A program made the translations under genes and the position numbers. Below, piece after piece: positions 37,695 through 49,506 of a stretch of 64,000 nucleotides of DNA. The notes under the pieces are model-generated. The model saw only the letters and a list, made by a program, of their open reading frames with translations. It made no database searches and was not told the origin of the DNA. The stretch spans positions 8,508,335 to 8,572,334 of the forward strand of contig JANVCC010000049.1 in NCBI GenBank assembly GCA_025345505.1, read 5' to 3'. The stretch comes from Todiramphus chloris collaris (taxonomy: Eukaryota; Chordata; Aves; Coraciiformes; Alcedinidae). Position 1 is the first letter of the stretch. The number at the start of each line of letters is the position of its first letter.

Positions 37695-37848
37695 CTGCTC
37701 AAATCTATGGCTTTGCCCCACCGAAAAGCTCCAGGCAAAACCCCGGAGGAGGGGGAGGAGAGTGGCGACTGTGACGATGAAGATGACTGCAGTGGAGGCT
37801 CTGGGGCTGGAGAGCTTCGAGTGAGGAACCAGCTCCGGTTCTTAGCAG
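37695..37848 (+). CDS. GPC3: GPC3 coding exon (probably exon 7), glycosaminoglycan attachment region
   Basis: The 154-base exon lies between GTCTTTCAG at 37694 and G|GTGATG at 37849, starting in phase 0 and ending in phase 1. It encodes [20 protein letters not shown], then [19 protein letters not shown], then [12 protein letters not shown] and the first base of a Glu codon. It matches the human exon carrying the heparan sulfate attachment serines (about S495 and S509) and is two residues shorter than the human equivalent as recalled. Acidic clusters next to Ser-Gly are known to favour heparan sulfate initiation, and here EEGEE and DDEDD flank or lie between the Ser-Gly sites. Two cysteines (GDC and DDC) are kept. 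The [11 protein letters not shown] tail matches human VKNQLRFLAEL once joined to the next exon. In-frame read-through of the donor stays open to a TGA at 38055-38057. Confidence 0.96.
37761..37811 (+). other. GPC3: Ser-Gly glycosaminoglycan attachment cluster in GPC3
   Basis: Codons AGT GGC (37761-37766), AGT GGA (37791-37796) and TCT GGG (37800-37805) give three Ser-Gly dipeptides. The first and third correspond to the two human attachment serines. The middle one is at a position that is Ile in human GPC3 as I recall it. Spacing between the outer serines is 13 residues here, against 14 in human, because one Gly after the Cys is missing. The acidic run Asp-Asp-Glu-Asp-Asp lies between the sites. 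Confidence 0.8.
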
Positions 37849-40619
37849 GTGATGGGGATGGTGGTCCTGCAGCAGCTGCCCCTCTGGGGGTTGTAGGTCT
37901 TGGTGATGGTGCAGGGAGCTGCCTCTGGGCTCTGCTGCAGGCACCACCGATGCTCAGAGGCTGTTCATGCTCAGCATCATGCCGGCTGGCCTCAGGGCTA
38001 GCAGATGGAGAAGTAAAGGTGCTGCTTTTCCAGATTGATTGTGCAGGGATGTGTTGAGGGCAACTCATGGGAGAGGGTTTGAGACCTGCTGTAGGTCCCA
38101 GAGTCACCCTCTTCTTTCCTCCCCACATTCACGTCCTTAGAGATGAGATTTTCAGCTTTCTGGAGGGCATCAGAAAGTCATTCAGGATTGTTCGACTGCA
38201 GCAAACAATGGTTATTCCTGATCTAGGGTTTAGAGACCCATGGTATTCTTTTTAACAAATAACTCACGGTCATTTTGCAGAAGTGATTTGGGTGCTCAGT
38301 GATATAAAGATGTTAGTAAAAGTCATGTCTTTGCTTTGAAAATGGCTGAGACACACTTCTAGTTCTTGGAGGCTATGTTATTAATAAGGTAGAATCTGGT
38401 CACCCATCAGGAGGAGAAAGTGAAGGGCCAGTTGCAACTTGGGCAGTGGCAAATGCCATTGGCATGTGCCTTCTCCCTGACCCACTAGCCACTGTCATCC
38501 TCCTCCTGGCTCCATGGAGCTCAGCAGCAGCATCTGTTTCATTCGTGTGAGAAAGACCAGGCCGTTAGGGGCTGTGTCTGCCGTGGATGAGCCGTGTCTG
38601 CTGGACGTGGGTCTGCTGGCTGGCGGCTTGGCCCAATTAATGCTGGTTCCAGTGCTATGCAGAACTCTTCAAGAGACCAGACAACTGAACCTGGATAAAA
38701 TCAGCTTTACAGCTTTGAAGTTTAAAAGGCAAATTTGGGCTCTTAAACGAAGCACAGATGTTTATAAATTCCCTTCCATTGGTCTGGGATAATTAAAATA
38801 TCCTTAATGAAGTGAGAGCTGAAATATTAAATGCCAGTTTCATATCAAAGATTATTGACACATTATGTCAAATATATAAAATACATATATTTACATATTG
38901 GTTAAGGGAAAGGAAAGACTTTTCAAGTCCTCCAATACAAGTCTGAAAGAGAAACATAGAATTTGGAGAAGGATAAAATGTACTCTATTTTATCCAAGAA
39001 CTAAATATCAAAGTGTACTTTAAAGAAATACAGGTGATCCACATTGTCCTGAGTCGAGAGCAGAGATACGTGTTTCATTTTCTGTGATCTTTATGTCACG
39101 CCTTTATACTATTTTTAATGTGTTTCTAATTTCCTCTTATAACCTTCCCCATAATATCATCAGTGATCTCTGAAGCTGGGTATATAATCCTTTCTGCCTT
39201 TTTCTGTCTCTCTAGGCTAGTTTAATCACTGTATTGATCCCCCCAACAAGGTGCCTATCTAACAATTTAGACCTCTCTTGTCTCTGGGTACAAGAACATG
39301 TAACAGGAAAAGAGGACTTGTCCTCCCCATGTTCTCTGCTGGAGGGTATTTGCTGCTGCCTTTGCTACAGGATAGGTAAATATTAACTTTAAAGCAGTAG
39401 TGGCTTTGGGGCATTGTGTTCCTGGCAGGTTAAGTCTTTCAGGTTGCTGAGAGCATGAGGTTTGTCCAACGCAGCTTTTAGGCATTGACTGGCCTCGGAG
39501 GATGTGAGCTGCCAGGATGACCAGGGAGACTTTCTGGTGCTTCCTGACTTGCCCATGCTGTAGTGCTCTTTTTTTGGTGTTTGTTTTGCTTTAGAGTAGA
39601 AAGGCGAAGCTGATCTGACAGTGACAGAATCCGATTTGGTTGGTATGGGATATAGACTGTGACTCTGTTCAAGTTTTATGTTGGAAACAAGCCCAGGAAA
39701 AGTTGCTGATGGTGTGGAAATACTCACTTTCAACATTTTGGAGAATGATATTTCTCTTTACTTTGAAAGGGTATTTTTCAATTAATTTTTTTCCATCATA
39801 TCACATATACATAGCATGCGAAATAAAAGGGACCAAAAACCATTCCACATTCCCCCCCTGCTCTTTCCACAAATTCTAAATTTTAGGTTAGCATGCCGAT
39901 TTGAAAGGATGCCAGGCTTTGAAATCTGGAAATAGTTTACAAAATGAACTTTTACATTTAGTGTGGCTTTATCTCTCTGCTTCCCAAGGTGGTTACCCCA
40001 TAATGCAGGCGTAAAAGACTGGGAACAGCAGGCACTGAGTTACTGACTCCCTGGTTTTATTCTGTGCTGGATGCTCTGCAATGTCAAGGCAGGAACACGG
40101 GGCGTGGGGGTCTCTGTTGTAGCACAGTGGTCAAACCCAAACCCCCCTTCAAGTGCGTTTGGATGCCTCTGCTGACCCTCAGAGATTCACAGCCAAGGAA
40201 TGCAGTTTGGGTGCTTTGTTTTCTTTTTCTTGCAGGCCTTGTTCAGCTTAGGAGGAAATTTCCTTAGCCTTCTGATAGCAGAGATCTCCTCCTTTAGGAA
40301 GGGTTTCCTAAGCCTTGCAGATGGACTTGGTGATGCCTTGGGGAGGAGGAGAGGTGGGTGCCTCTGGCTTGCACAGAGTTCGGCTGTCAGTTGAGTGAAA
40401 ACGTTAGCGGAGTTTGCCACCCCTGAGGGCTACGTCTCCTGGGTGCAGTGGAAGTTTCTCCTGCTCCCCAGTGTGGGTGCTGCTGGTCCTGCCAGCTAGC
40501 TGCAAACGGCTGCTCGGTACTAGCCTCACCGAGGTGTCCCCTCAGAAGGTCTCGAAAATGTGGAGATGAAAATAGAGCAAAGGAAAAAAAAAGTCAGTCT
40601 CAAATACAGACTAGTTTTG

Positions 40620-40830
40620 ATTTATCGCCTGTTGTATAAAATGTAAACTTTGTTTCCTATTTATAATGAGCCTGTAATAACTGGACAGTCAACTTAAACT
40701 TTAATGATTTAAACATACTTGTAAACTGTCAAGTCAAAAGTTTGTGAGTGACTATAAACATATGTTGGTGAGCCCTATATGCTAATAAATTCATTATTAT
40801 GTTGCCCCAGTGGGAAACACGGAGATGGCA
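40620..40830. other. AT-rich unique segment, candidate conserved non-coding element
   Basis: This stretch of about 210 bases is AT-rich, not simple repeat, and includes ACTTTAATGATTTAAACATA and GCTAATAAATTCATTATTAT. Its texture resembles that of deeply conserved intronic enhancers. No direct evidence of conservation or function is available. Confidence 0.25.
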
Positions 40831-43379
40831 GGCTTTTCTTTATGATAGGTCTTTTATTGTTTGTCACATCTGCAACACATTAAGGATTTTGAAGGCAGAT
40901 AATGTTTACAATAAGGGGGAGGACTGAAAACCTCTCAGCTCAGAGAAGAGAGCATCCTGTTTGTCAATGGAGTAACTGTGGAGCTGGCACCCTGGCCATG
41001 CAGCTCTAAAAATAGAGCGGTGTACATACACACATATATTTACGCCACACCAATGGTAAATCACGCCTGCAAATAAATTGTAGTATGTTCCCCCAAATTA
41101 CGAGTCAGTACAAACGTCTTCCAGGCTCTACACCACAAACATGTGCTCTCACTCCACTGGGACCAGTCGTCCTGAATCGGGCACCCAAAGCAAACAGAGC
41201 CCGGGGTGGCTGGCGCTTCACTGCGGCTCCAGACAGCCACCCACTAATTAGCTCACCTCTGGCGTTCTTACTTGTGGTGCCACTTACAACTAACAAACTC
41301 ATTGCCAGGAAGCCTGAAAAGAAAACATGGATGCTGGAGAGGCTCCTGTGCCAGGTGGGTGGCTTTAGCAGGTGCTGGGGAGCTGAGGAGGTGCTGGCTT
41401 TTTGGGGGGTTTGCAAAGGTGGTGTGGTCCAGCTCACCTGTGTGGGGCTGCTGTGCCCCTGGGCATCTGACAAGCTTTGCTGGGAGGAAAAATTTCCTTG
41501 TAGTGGCCAGCGCATCACCCAAGGAATGTTCTGAGTGATCCAGCAACTGGGAGGAGGGTGGGAGGATGAGGGGAAGATTTACCCTTCCAAAATATCTGTG
41601 TTAGGCAGTAACAAAAGTTGTCTTGGGAACAGATGGATTTGGCAGAATTAAATAGAAATAGTTTGTCCTGGGAAGGGAAGTTGGCCTCATCCCATGAGAT
41701 ACGTAAGGATAGATATGTGCAATAAAGATATATAAAGATGGCTCTGCAAGTTTATGTGTGTAAAACAGCTCCCCTGCCTGGCTGTTCCTGCTGCATAACC
41801 TGCAGTTAGCTTTGCCTTTCTGCTCTACCCTTGGTCTTTTCTAAGGGGAGAGGGAGTCTGTAGTTCAAGCCCCTGGTGAAGTCCTGATTGTTCCTGCACC
41901 CTGCCCGTGTGCTGCCAGGCCAGCCGGGTGGGCTGGACCTCTGTGCAGGTCTCCCCCAGTCCACGCTGTAACCTGGCTCTGGATGAAAGTCAAGACCAGT
42001 GCTGTGTGTGTGTCTCTTGATTTACTCAGATCTGTAACTCTCTAATAGCCTCTGACTTGCCTTGCCACTGATTTATCTCCTCGGCAGGATTTTTTTTGAG
42101 TGCTCTTGTCAAATTGCAGGCTTGAACGTCACCTCTAGGCTGGCTGAGCACGGTCTCTTCCCGGGTGGTAGGTAACCCCTTCCTATGTGTTACAAAGGCA
42201 TTGTTGCTCCCAAATGGGAATATAGGCATGTGACAGTGGGTGATGTCCTTGGCTACCACCTTCCCAGAGAAAAGGGGCTGCCACATTTGTGTGGCTGTGT
42301 CCTGCCTGGGCACAGAGCAGGACCCCTGTGTTTTTTGCCTTACCCCATGTTTTTGGAAGCTGCTCTGAATGCCCGTGAGTTGCTACTTTCATCTTATTCT
42401 GCTTTTAAACATCTCCAAATGTCCCAGTAAACCATTCCATATTTTAGAGGTCTTAGTGCCGAGCTGTTGTTTCTATAGCTCAAGCCTTTGGTGCTCTTCC
42501 TCTTGTCACCCCCTTTTCTTCCAGGTTTATTTCTGGAGGTGCCATCAGTCCAAGCTCCCTCCACGCATCCCTCTGTGGCAGGGAACAGGAGATGATGGTG
42601 CTACGATGACATTGGAGTTGCTTTTTCATGAGGTGCAAAAGGCTTCTTATTGTGGGGAGCAAATGGGTACTGGTGGGTTCCCCTGCTGAGGTGGCTGTGC
42701 GTGGCAGGCCAGGCAGGGTCCCTACGGGTGCAGCCCTCCCGGTGCCTGCACCCCATCTGTGCGGGAAGGTTTCCTTACAAGTGAGTATTTGTGCTGGAAA
42801 AGGGGACGCTCCCAACCTGGGGGGAGCGATCAGAGTCTGCCAGGGCTCACTCCATGTATGTGCTGGGAGACAGACCGACAGTAGTTAAAATATTTACAAG
42901 ATCATGTCTTCCCATCCTTTATCATGATGATTGCTTCCCTGCAAACGCCTCCAGGGCGCCCGTATCTGAGGGCTAGTATCTGCTGATACTGCTTTGCTCC
43001 ATTTAGCACCGGGTCTTGGGATGTTCCTCTGTCTGCTGAGGAAGGCCTTTTCAAATACCTGATTGACTTTTAAAATACTCCTTCCTTGGGTGGAAAATGT
43101 CCCCATCTGTGTGGCTCTTGCTGACGGTGAGGGCCCCGTGGCCGTTGTGCCTTCCCGCTGTACATACAGCTCGTGGCTTGGATTGTCCTACTGAAAAATA
43201 CCAGGGGTACGGTATCAGCATTTATTGTACGTGCCTCTGCTCAGCCTTCACCAGAGCTGCCCTGTCCTTGGCTCACGCGGCCGGGCGAGCCATGCTGCTT
43301 TGATGCAGCATCCTTATGTTTTTTTCTTTTTCTGTTAAAAGCTTTAAGACTTTTAACTACAACTTTTGTAGCAGCAACC

Positions 43380-43411
43380 TTTTTTCTTTTTTTTTTCTTT
43401 TTTTTTTTTTT
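43380..43411 (+). repeat. T-rich low-complexity tract
   Basis: A 32-base run of T interrupted by two C bases, followed by CCCC. It is the longest homopolymer-like tract in the window. It may be a remnant of a reverse-oriented poly(A) tail, but no retroposed body is recognisable next to it. Confidence 0.9.
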
Positions 43412-43539
43412 CCCCTCCAACGAAGGTGCTGCTGAATGCTTGACTAAAGCAAAAATAGCAGAAACATTCTGTTTTACAAGACATTCATCCTGTCCTGGGG
43501 CAAAAAAATGACAAGGCCAAGTGTCAGCTAGATTAATCT

Positions 43540-43800
43540 GATGGAGGAGCTGGAATCATACCAACTAAAACAGTGCAATAGTTTGATTATTGCTTTTCTA
43601 TTTCAAGTGTTTGTGTTTGTTGAAATTTCTCCTTTTAATGAAGATTTGGTTGGAAGTCAAGAATTTGTTGTCACTGTCCAAATAGAAGCTAGAAGATGGA
43701 GACAGAGTCACATGTAGCAGTTGGCTGAAGCTCTAATTGAGTCGCAAGTTCATTAATTTGCTTTTGACGTCAGCAAAAATGATTTATTTTTTTTTAATTG
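43540..43800. promoter_or_regulatory. Candidate intronic enhancer with a perfect CRE site
   Basis: The segment is unique and AT-rich, with GTCGCAAGTTCATTAATTTG and then the full cAMP-response palindrome TGACGTCA at 43765-43772. Homeodomain-type ATTA cores lie close by. I infer only that transcription factors could bind; activity and conservation are unknown. Confidence 0.3.
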
Positions 43801-46800
43801 ACAGACTCGGGAAATTATTGGTGGTGTTCAGAGACGGGCTTGTTTATAGCATCCTTCAGCTGGCTGATGTGCTGCTGTGGCTTTTCTGGGCCTTACATTG
43901 TACATAATGTATACATTTTGGAGGGTTCTTGTAACTTTTGAGTGTAATTTCCCCCAACAGTAATTCCACAACTAAAGAGCTGGAAATTCATCTATCAGAA
44001 TCAGTTTACACTTTGAGAAAAACTCCGTCTATGCAAAAACATCTATGAAATCAGCAAGTAAATCCTCTGGATATATTAATCCAGTGCTCCTATTTTTCTG
44101 GTTTCAATTTTTTTTTTTTTTAACTTTTTCAATGTTGTGCTTACAGGTTGCAGATCCAAGTCCATCTGAGCAATTTGTACCTGGTGGTTTTTGGGAGCCG
44201 ACTTCCAATGCCTCAGTTCATTCTGACTCAGAGCAAAGAATGATGTACCAGCTTTTTAAAAGCAGGATCAGTTGAGGGCCTGTAATTCCCTGGTATCCTC
44301 ATATTCATAAATCACATGCATCACATCCCTCGTGTGAGTGGATATTGGCTTAAATCCTTTTGGAAGCCCAGATCAGTGCAGATGAGGCTGGTTCTTGGGC
44401 TCAGTATAAGGTACTGGGTGAGGTTGAAGGGTTGGAGACACTGAGATGACGTTTCTGTTCTTACATGTAGAAATGCACAAAAGTTGTTGAAAATATCTAT
44501 GAATGTTTATCAATCCCAGATGTTTATAATGCCAGTCTGCTGGCAAAAGGTTTCCCCCTAGTCAGGTTGCAAGTTTGAGTCACAGTTTGTAATATGCCAG
44601 AGAGTCTAAGGGTAAACTTTTCAGCAGTGTAATTTGGGATATAATGTGTCTTTAAGTTGTTACCAAGTGCAGCATTTTACATGACTGAACGCATCAAAAC
44701 AATTTCAAATATGCAAAAATCTGCCCAGTCGTAACAGCGATAGTCATATTTATCTTTAAAAGATGATGAATCTGTGTCTCTGTGGCTGAAAACATGTGAA
44801 TTCTTCTGAAGCTGGAAAACACAACTCATGACTCGGATACAAACTTGCTTTTCTTTTTGTGCCATTTTTCTTTGCAGAGAAGCAAAATACTTTAACTGGA
44901 TTTCTTTTAAAGGGACGACAGTAAAGGAGTATTTCAGACAGAAGCCGACCAGGTGCTACTTGCTAATGGACCAACAAGATAACCTTACTCTGATAGTCAG
45001 GGGATCATATCTGCACAGTTTGTCATACAAAGAGAGGTTTGTCTGTGAGCCTGATAACAACATAACACGTTGATTGACTTTTCACGTAGGAGAGGGTGCC
45101 CCTTTCATGAGTGGCTTAGCTTTTACTAATGCCTCACTGCAGGTAAGCTGATAAGTGTGCTTATGGGGATGTAATAAACAAGGCTGTAGGGCACAGCCCT
45201 GCTCGACATTGCAGGAGAGGGCTCCAGCCCCAGAGTGTGTCCCAGCCATGCTGGCTGGTGCGTGTGCCCAGCACTTGTGTCAGTGTGCCAGCACTCGCCT
45301 GTAAAACATCACGGGGATGACCTGTGGGCACGGGGCTGGGCCATCCCTGTTCCACCCCGTGGCTCCTGGTCTCAGAAAATGGGGGATGCACCCTGCGTGA
45401 AGAAGGGCTGCCTTCTCTCCTGGCAGCATTTCTCCTTCTCTGCAGTCCAGGACAGGCTGGTCCAGCTGAGATACCTCCCTGTTGGATCCTGCTAGATCAG
45501 TGTGCCTCACTGCATTGTCTTTAGCCCTGGTGCAGAGCAAGGACAGGTGGGTGCTAAGTGTCCATATTAGCTCCTGATCCTTGGGATTGTGCTGCAATTT
45601 GTCATACCTGTTTATACTTCTAGTGTCTTTGACCACCTGGGCACCACGGAAGGGTAGCAGACATGAGACAGCACCATAGCTGAGCTACTGCTTGTTAATA
45701 CTACTCAGAAACCACAGCCACCATCTGAACACAAGACTGGGATCCTTTGGTGCACATTGCCATGGTGCTGGGGATTTGGCTATGGGCAATGGCAAGGATT
45801 GAACAGGAGGGTCATCCACAGTGGGCACATCCAAAGCTTACATGCAGTGAAAGACATGAGAAGACAAGTTCACAGAAGTAAGGTCTGCCAAGGACTATAA
45901 AAACCAGTTTGGCTTGGGCTGAGCTTGACATGCATCTTCCCAGGAAGTGTCTTGAGGAAATACAACTGTGTGAGTAAATGGAGACACAATTGGCCTTGGG
46001 ACAGATGACTGTGTCTCATTGGAAGGGTCTAGGAGAGGGTCCTGGGCTCTCAGCTGTGGCTGCTGTATTGCTGTCCATTATCTTGTTCTGAGGAAGATGT
46101 CCAGGAGGAGAGATGATGTTTCAGGTGGGCCATGGAAGCCACCACTTACTGGGAAATTTGGGGTACAACTTTCAGAGTACTTTTGAGCCATAAAGGGAAG
46201 AAGATGGGAAATGCTGAAATCCTCCAGAGTGCCTTAAAAATCCTAACCTCTTGGTTCTCCTCTTCAGGTTTGGACAAGTGTGTTTGGCTTTATGTAGGAT
46301 ATAGTGGCAATGACCTAGCAGTGCAAATTGTAGCATTGCATTATGGCAACAACTGAAGGCTCTGGGAGCTGGTGTTTACTTAGATGTGGAGGAATGAGAG
46401 CCTACATGGCAGCTATCCCCTTACCTGGGATCCAGCAGGTTCCTGCTTTCTGCAGACAGGAGCATCATCGTCTTGAAAATTAGTTTTTACACCCTTCCAT
46501 AAATATAAGTGTATGTATCTCTGAACTAAACAAGCCTGATTAAATAAAGCTATGAGTTAAATATCTGGAAGATGTCTGGATCTTTTCAGACAGGAATGCT
46601 CCCTGGTATGTCATGGGTTGTAGCCTGAGTAGAGGAAGTGCCTCTGAGGTGAGACCCTCAAAATGAAATCAGTGGAGAGACCACGCTATGTTGTGCGTGT
46701 GCCTGATCCTGCAGCCTAGTGCTCGTGGTTGATGGTGTCTAGGAGAAAGAAACATTGACCTCTCCAGAAAGCAGCCTGTCTTTTTAGTCCTTGCCAAAAT

Positions 46801-48106
46801 TATCAGAAAGAGGGAGAAGGATGCTCCTCCAGAGAAATCTCTCCGGACTCAGGGGTTTTAATCCATGTTTCTTTCTCTTTTCTCTGCACCCCTTGCTTTG
46901 CAAGTGAAAATAGCGTGAGTTTGTCTCTGGGCTGCAAATCTCTCGCCAGTCAGTGTATTACCAGGACACAACCAGTTACCGAGTCAACACTGCTCTGTGA
47001 GCTCCAGAAACAGGGGATTCATCACCCGTCAGGACAAAGCTCTGTTCCACTGTTGTGTGTTAGCCCTGACCTGTGGCACGTCTGCCGGGGCCACCACCAG
47101 GAGTAACAGGAACAGAAGCAGGTGTGTCCGTCCAGGCGCTGGCTCTCCTGATTCCCAGGTGGACCTCCATCAGAACGCCAGCCCCTCGCATGGCTGGGAT
47201 GGATGAGCTGTGAACTGAGGGAGAGATGTCCTCCTTCCCGTGCAGTGGCTGCTGGCGGCTGTGCTCTTCGCCATTCATCCCTGGCCCCGGGGCTCTCATG
47301 GATCTAAGGAGAGCCCTAATGGCTTTCTTCCACATCAACAAATGTCAGGCAGCCAAGTGCTTCTGAAGTTCACTGGCCTTGCCAGCTTCTCTGGGTCTGT
47401 GAGATGTCTCACTGGGGGCAAAAACGACTTGACCCCAAAATTTAACTTCCCCCCCTGCCATGTTGCTTTTAGTGCAGGTTGGAAACTTTCCGATGGGAAG
47501 ACTTTGTGTTGGAAAATGCCTCTCTGCTGGAACTGGCATTCAATGAAGCACGCTGGGGTTTTGGATGGGATTTTTTCAGTTTTGGAAATAAATTGAAACA
47601 TCTTTCTCTGCTCCTGCAGTGGGGAAATGCTCCAACAGCCTGCTTGCCCGTCCCGCAAGGTAAAGCTGTCAGCTTTCAATCCAGAGCGGCTTCTTGTCTA
47701 AAAGTCTGCTTCAGATTACACTTTTAATTATGCCACAGAAAAAAAGATGAAATCCAAGTGAATTGATTGGACTTTGTTGGAGTGGTATGTTAACATTCCT
47801 TTTTTTATTTTTAAACAACAGAAAATTTGGACGCATTTTGCCTTTGTTCTGCTTTGGAGCGGTAGCACATTCCCCCTTTTCTGTGGGAATGGAAATCTGG
47901 CATTTTGACCAGCTTCCGTTGTTTCAGAAAACGTTTTCAATGATCCTTGGGGCTTTTGACAACATCTTGCTGTCTGTTCCCGCTATTTCACTTGCTCTGT
48001 ACTTCCCATGGGACCTGGGATGATTCTCTGCCCTTGCCTCCCATGGGAGGCTGGGTCTGTGCCCAGCGTGGATCTTGAAACCCAGCAACACCCTTCCTTT
48101 CCCACA

Positions 48107-48123
48107 CCTTCCTTCCTTCCTTC
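48107..48123 (+). repeat. Short (CTTC)n microsatellite
   Basis: About four uninterrupted CCTT units lie inside a pyrimidine-rich stretch starting near 48089. It is short and has no other notable feature. Confidence 0.85.
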
Positions 48124-49039
48124 GAGGGTCCTTCCTGCATGTCCCACTTCCGAGCAGGTGGGAGCTGGTGCTGGAAGCTCTGCCTTGGGGCTGACTCTTT
48201 GCTGGCTGCTGAAGGACCTTGCACACCGCTGCGTGCCCAGGATGCTGCTGGGTCCCTCGCTGGCTGCTCCCTGGGTGGTGACAGGCTGGTATGTGTTGTG
48301 GTGGCAGGTAGTGCTGCCTGCTCCGGGGCTCGGCAGCTGGACAGACTGCCAGGGCATCTGTCACTGTCTCAGTCCAGCGCAGGACTCCCAGCAGGTTTCC
48401 TACAATGTAAATTACAGCTGCAGTGTGATACACATCCTTAGTCTTCCGTTCATTCCCCCGGCTCCTCCAGAGTTTAATTCGGTATCTTGAGTCGCAGTAG
48501 AAGTGTTGGACTCTGAGCTATTTTGGAGTTGCTTGTGTCCCATGGTCACTGGAGATGCTTCCTGCATGGGGAGGCAGACATCTGCTGCAGCCTACTTTTG
48601 GACTTTTCTCTATGAGGTGGCCTGCTGTTGGCAGGTGGGAGCTGATGGTAATTATCAGGCTCTGAGTAATATCCTCTGCCTTCCTGATAACTCTCTGCTG
48701 ACTGCTCTGCAGCTTCAGTACGTTTGCTCATCCTCTTCTGGTTCTGCGTAGATCATTCCAGTAAAAAGCAAATAAAAAAAAAAAGTTGCGTGCTCCCTGA
48801 AGTCATCGCAGATTGCAGCCTGCTATATCTCTTCCCTTGGCTACATAAATCATCTGCTAAGGCAAGTGCAGAGAATGTGAAAGAATGCATTTATAGCCAA
48901 AACGCTCTCCTCTCTGCTTCCTTCTAAGGGCAAACTTCCCCACTTGTGCTCCAGTGTCCTTTGTCAGGGAGCATCTGATGTGCTGTCACTTTCCATTTCC
49001 TTTCCTGGCACTTGTAGCTTTACTTCTGCCCTGACAAAG

Positions 49040-49506
49040 ACTAAAAGAGGGGCAAGGTCCAGAGGAGAGCTGGGGGAAGTAGATCATCAGAGGCTGGAGC
49101 ACCTCCTGCGAGGACAGGCTGAGACAGTTGGGGTTGTTCAGCCTGGAGAAAAGAAGGCTCCAAGGAGACCTTATAGCGGCTTCCAGTACCTAAAGAAGGC
49201 CTACGAAAGCTGGGGAGGGAGTCATTGTCAGGGAGTGTGGTGATAGGCTGAGGGGCAATGATTTTAAACTGGAAGAGAGTAGGTTTAGATTAGATATTAG
49301 GAGGAAATTCTTCACTGTGAAGGTTGTGAGACACTGGAACAGGCTGTCCAGAGAAGCTGTAGCTGCCCCCTCCCTGGGAGTGTTCAAGGCCAGGGAGGAT
49401 GGGGCTCTGAGCAGCCTGGTCTAGTGAGAGGTGTGACAGTCCATGGCAGGGGGTTGGAACTGGGTGGTCTTTAAGGTGCCTTCCAACCCATTCGCTGATT
49501 CTGTAA
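49040..49506 (+). mobile_element. CR1 LINE 3' fragment
   Basis: The sequence contains the standard CR1 3' blocks in order: GTTGTTCAGCCTGGAGAAAA (49133-49152), AAGGAGACCTTAT, TTTAGATTAGATATTAGGAG followed by GAAATTCTTCACTG (about 49284-49317), ACACTGGAACAGGCTGTCCA, GGTTGGAACTGGGTGGTCTT and CCTTCCAACCCATT. It ends near GATTCTGTAA instead of the usual ATTCTATGAT repeat. Only the C-terminal end of ORF2 and the 3' UTR-like tail remain, with small indels that destroy the frame. It differs from the copy at 27370-28685 in the tail, so it probably belongs to another CR1 subfamily. Confidence 0.93.

Larger units (their letters stand above)
37849..49039 (+). other. GPC3: GPC3 intron (probably intron 7), left part
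   Basis: No gene was recognised. The first 209 bases are open in the frame of the preceding exon. An 8-base-arm AT palindrome lies at 38870-38892, a T-rich tract at 43380-43411, a T tract near 44108-44120, and a CTTC run at 48107-48123. AT-rich unique sections at about 40620-40830 and 43540-43800 are listed separately as candidate elements. Confidence 0.75.

Noticed and set aside
37668-38057. 129-codon plus-strand frame as a separate gene
   Set aside because: It is the GPC3 exon at 37695-37848 plus intronic read-through. The acceptor at 37694 and donor at 37849 fit the conserved gene structure.
38870-38892. AT palindrome with 8-base arms as a hairpin RNA or transposon terminus
   Set aside because: Short AT-only arms are expected by chance in AT-rich intron, and no paired partner or target-site duplication is seen.
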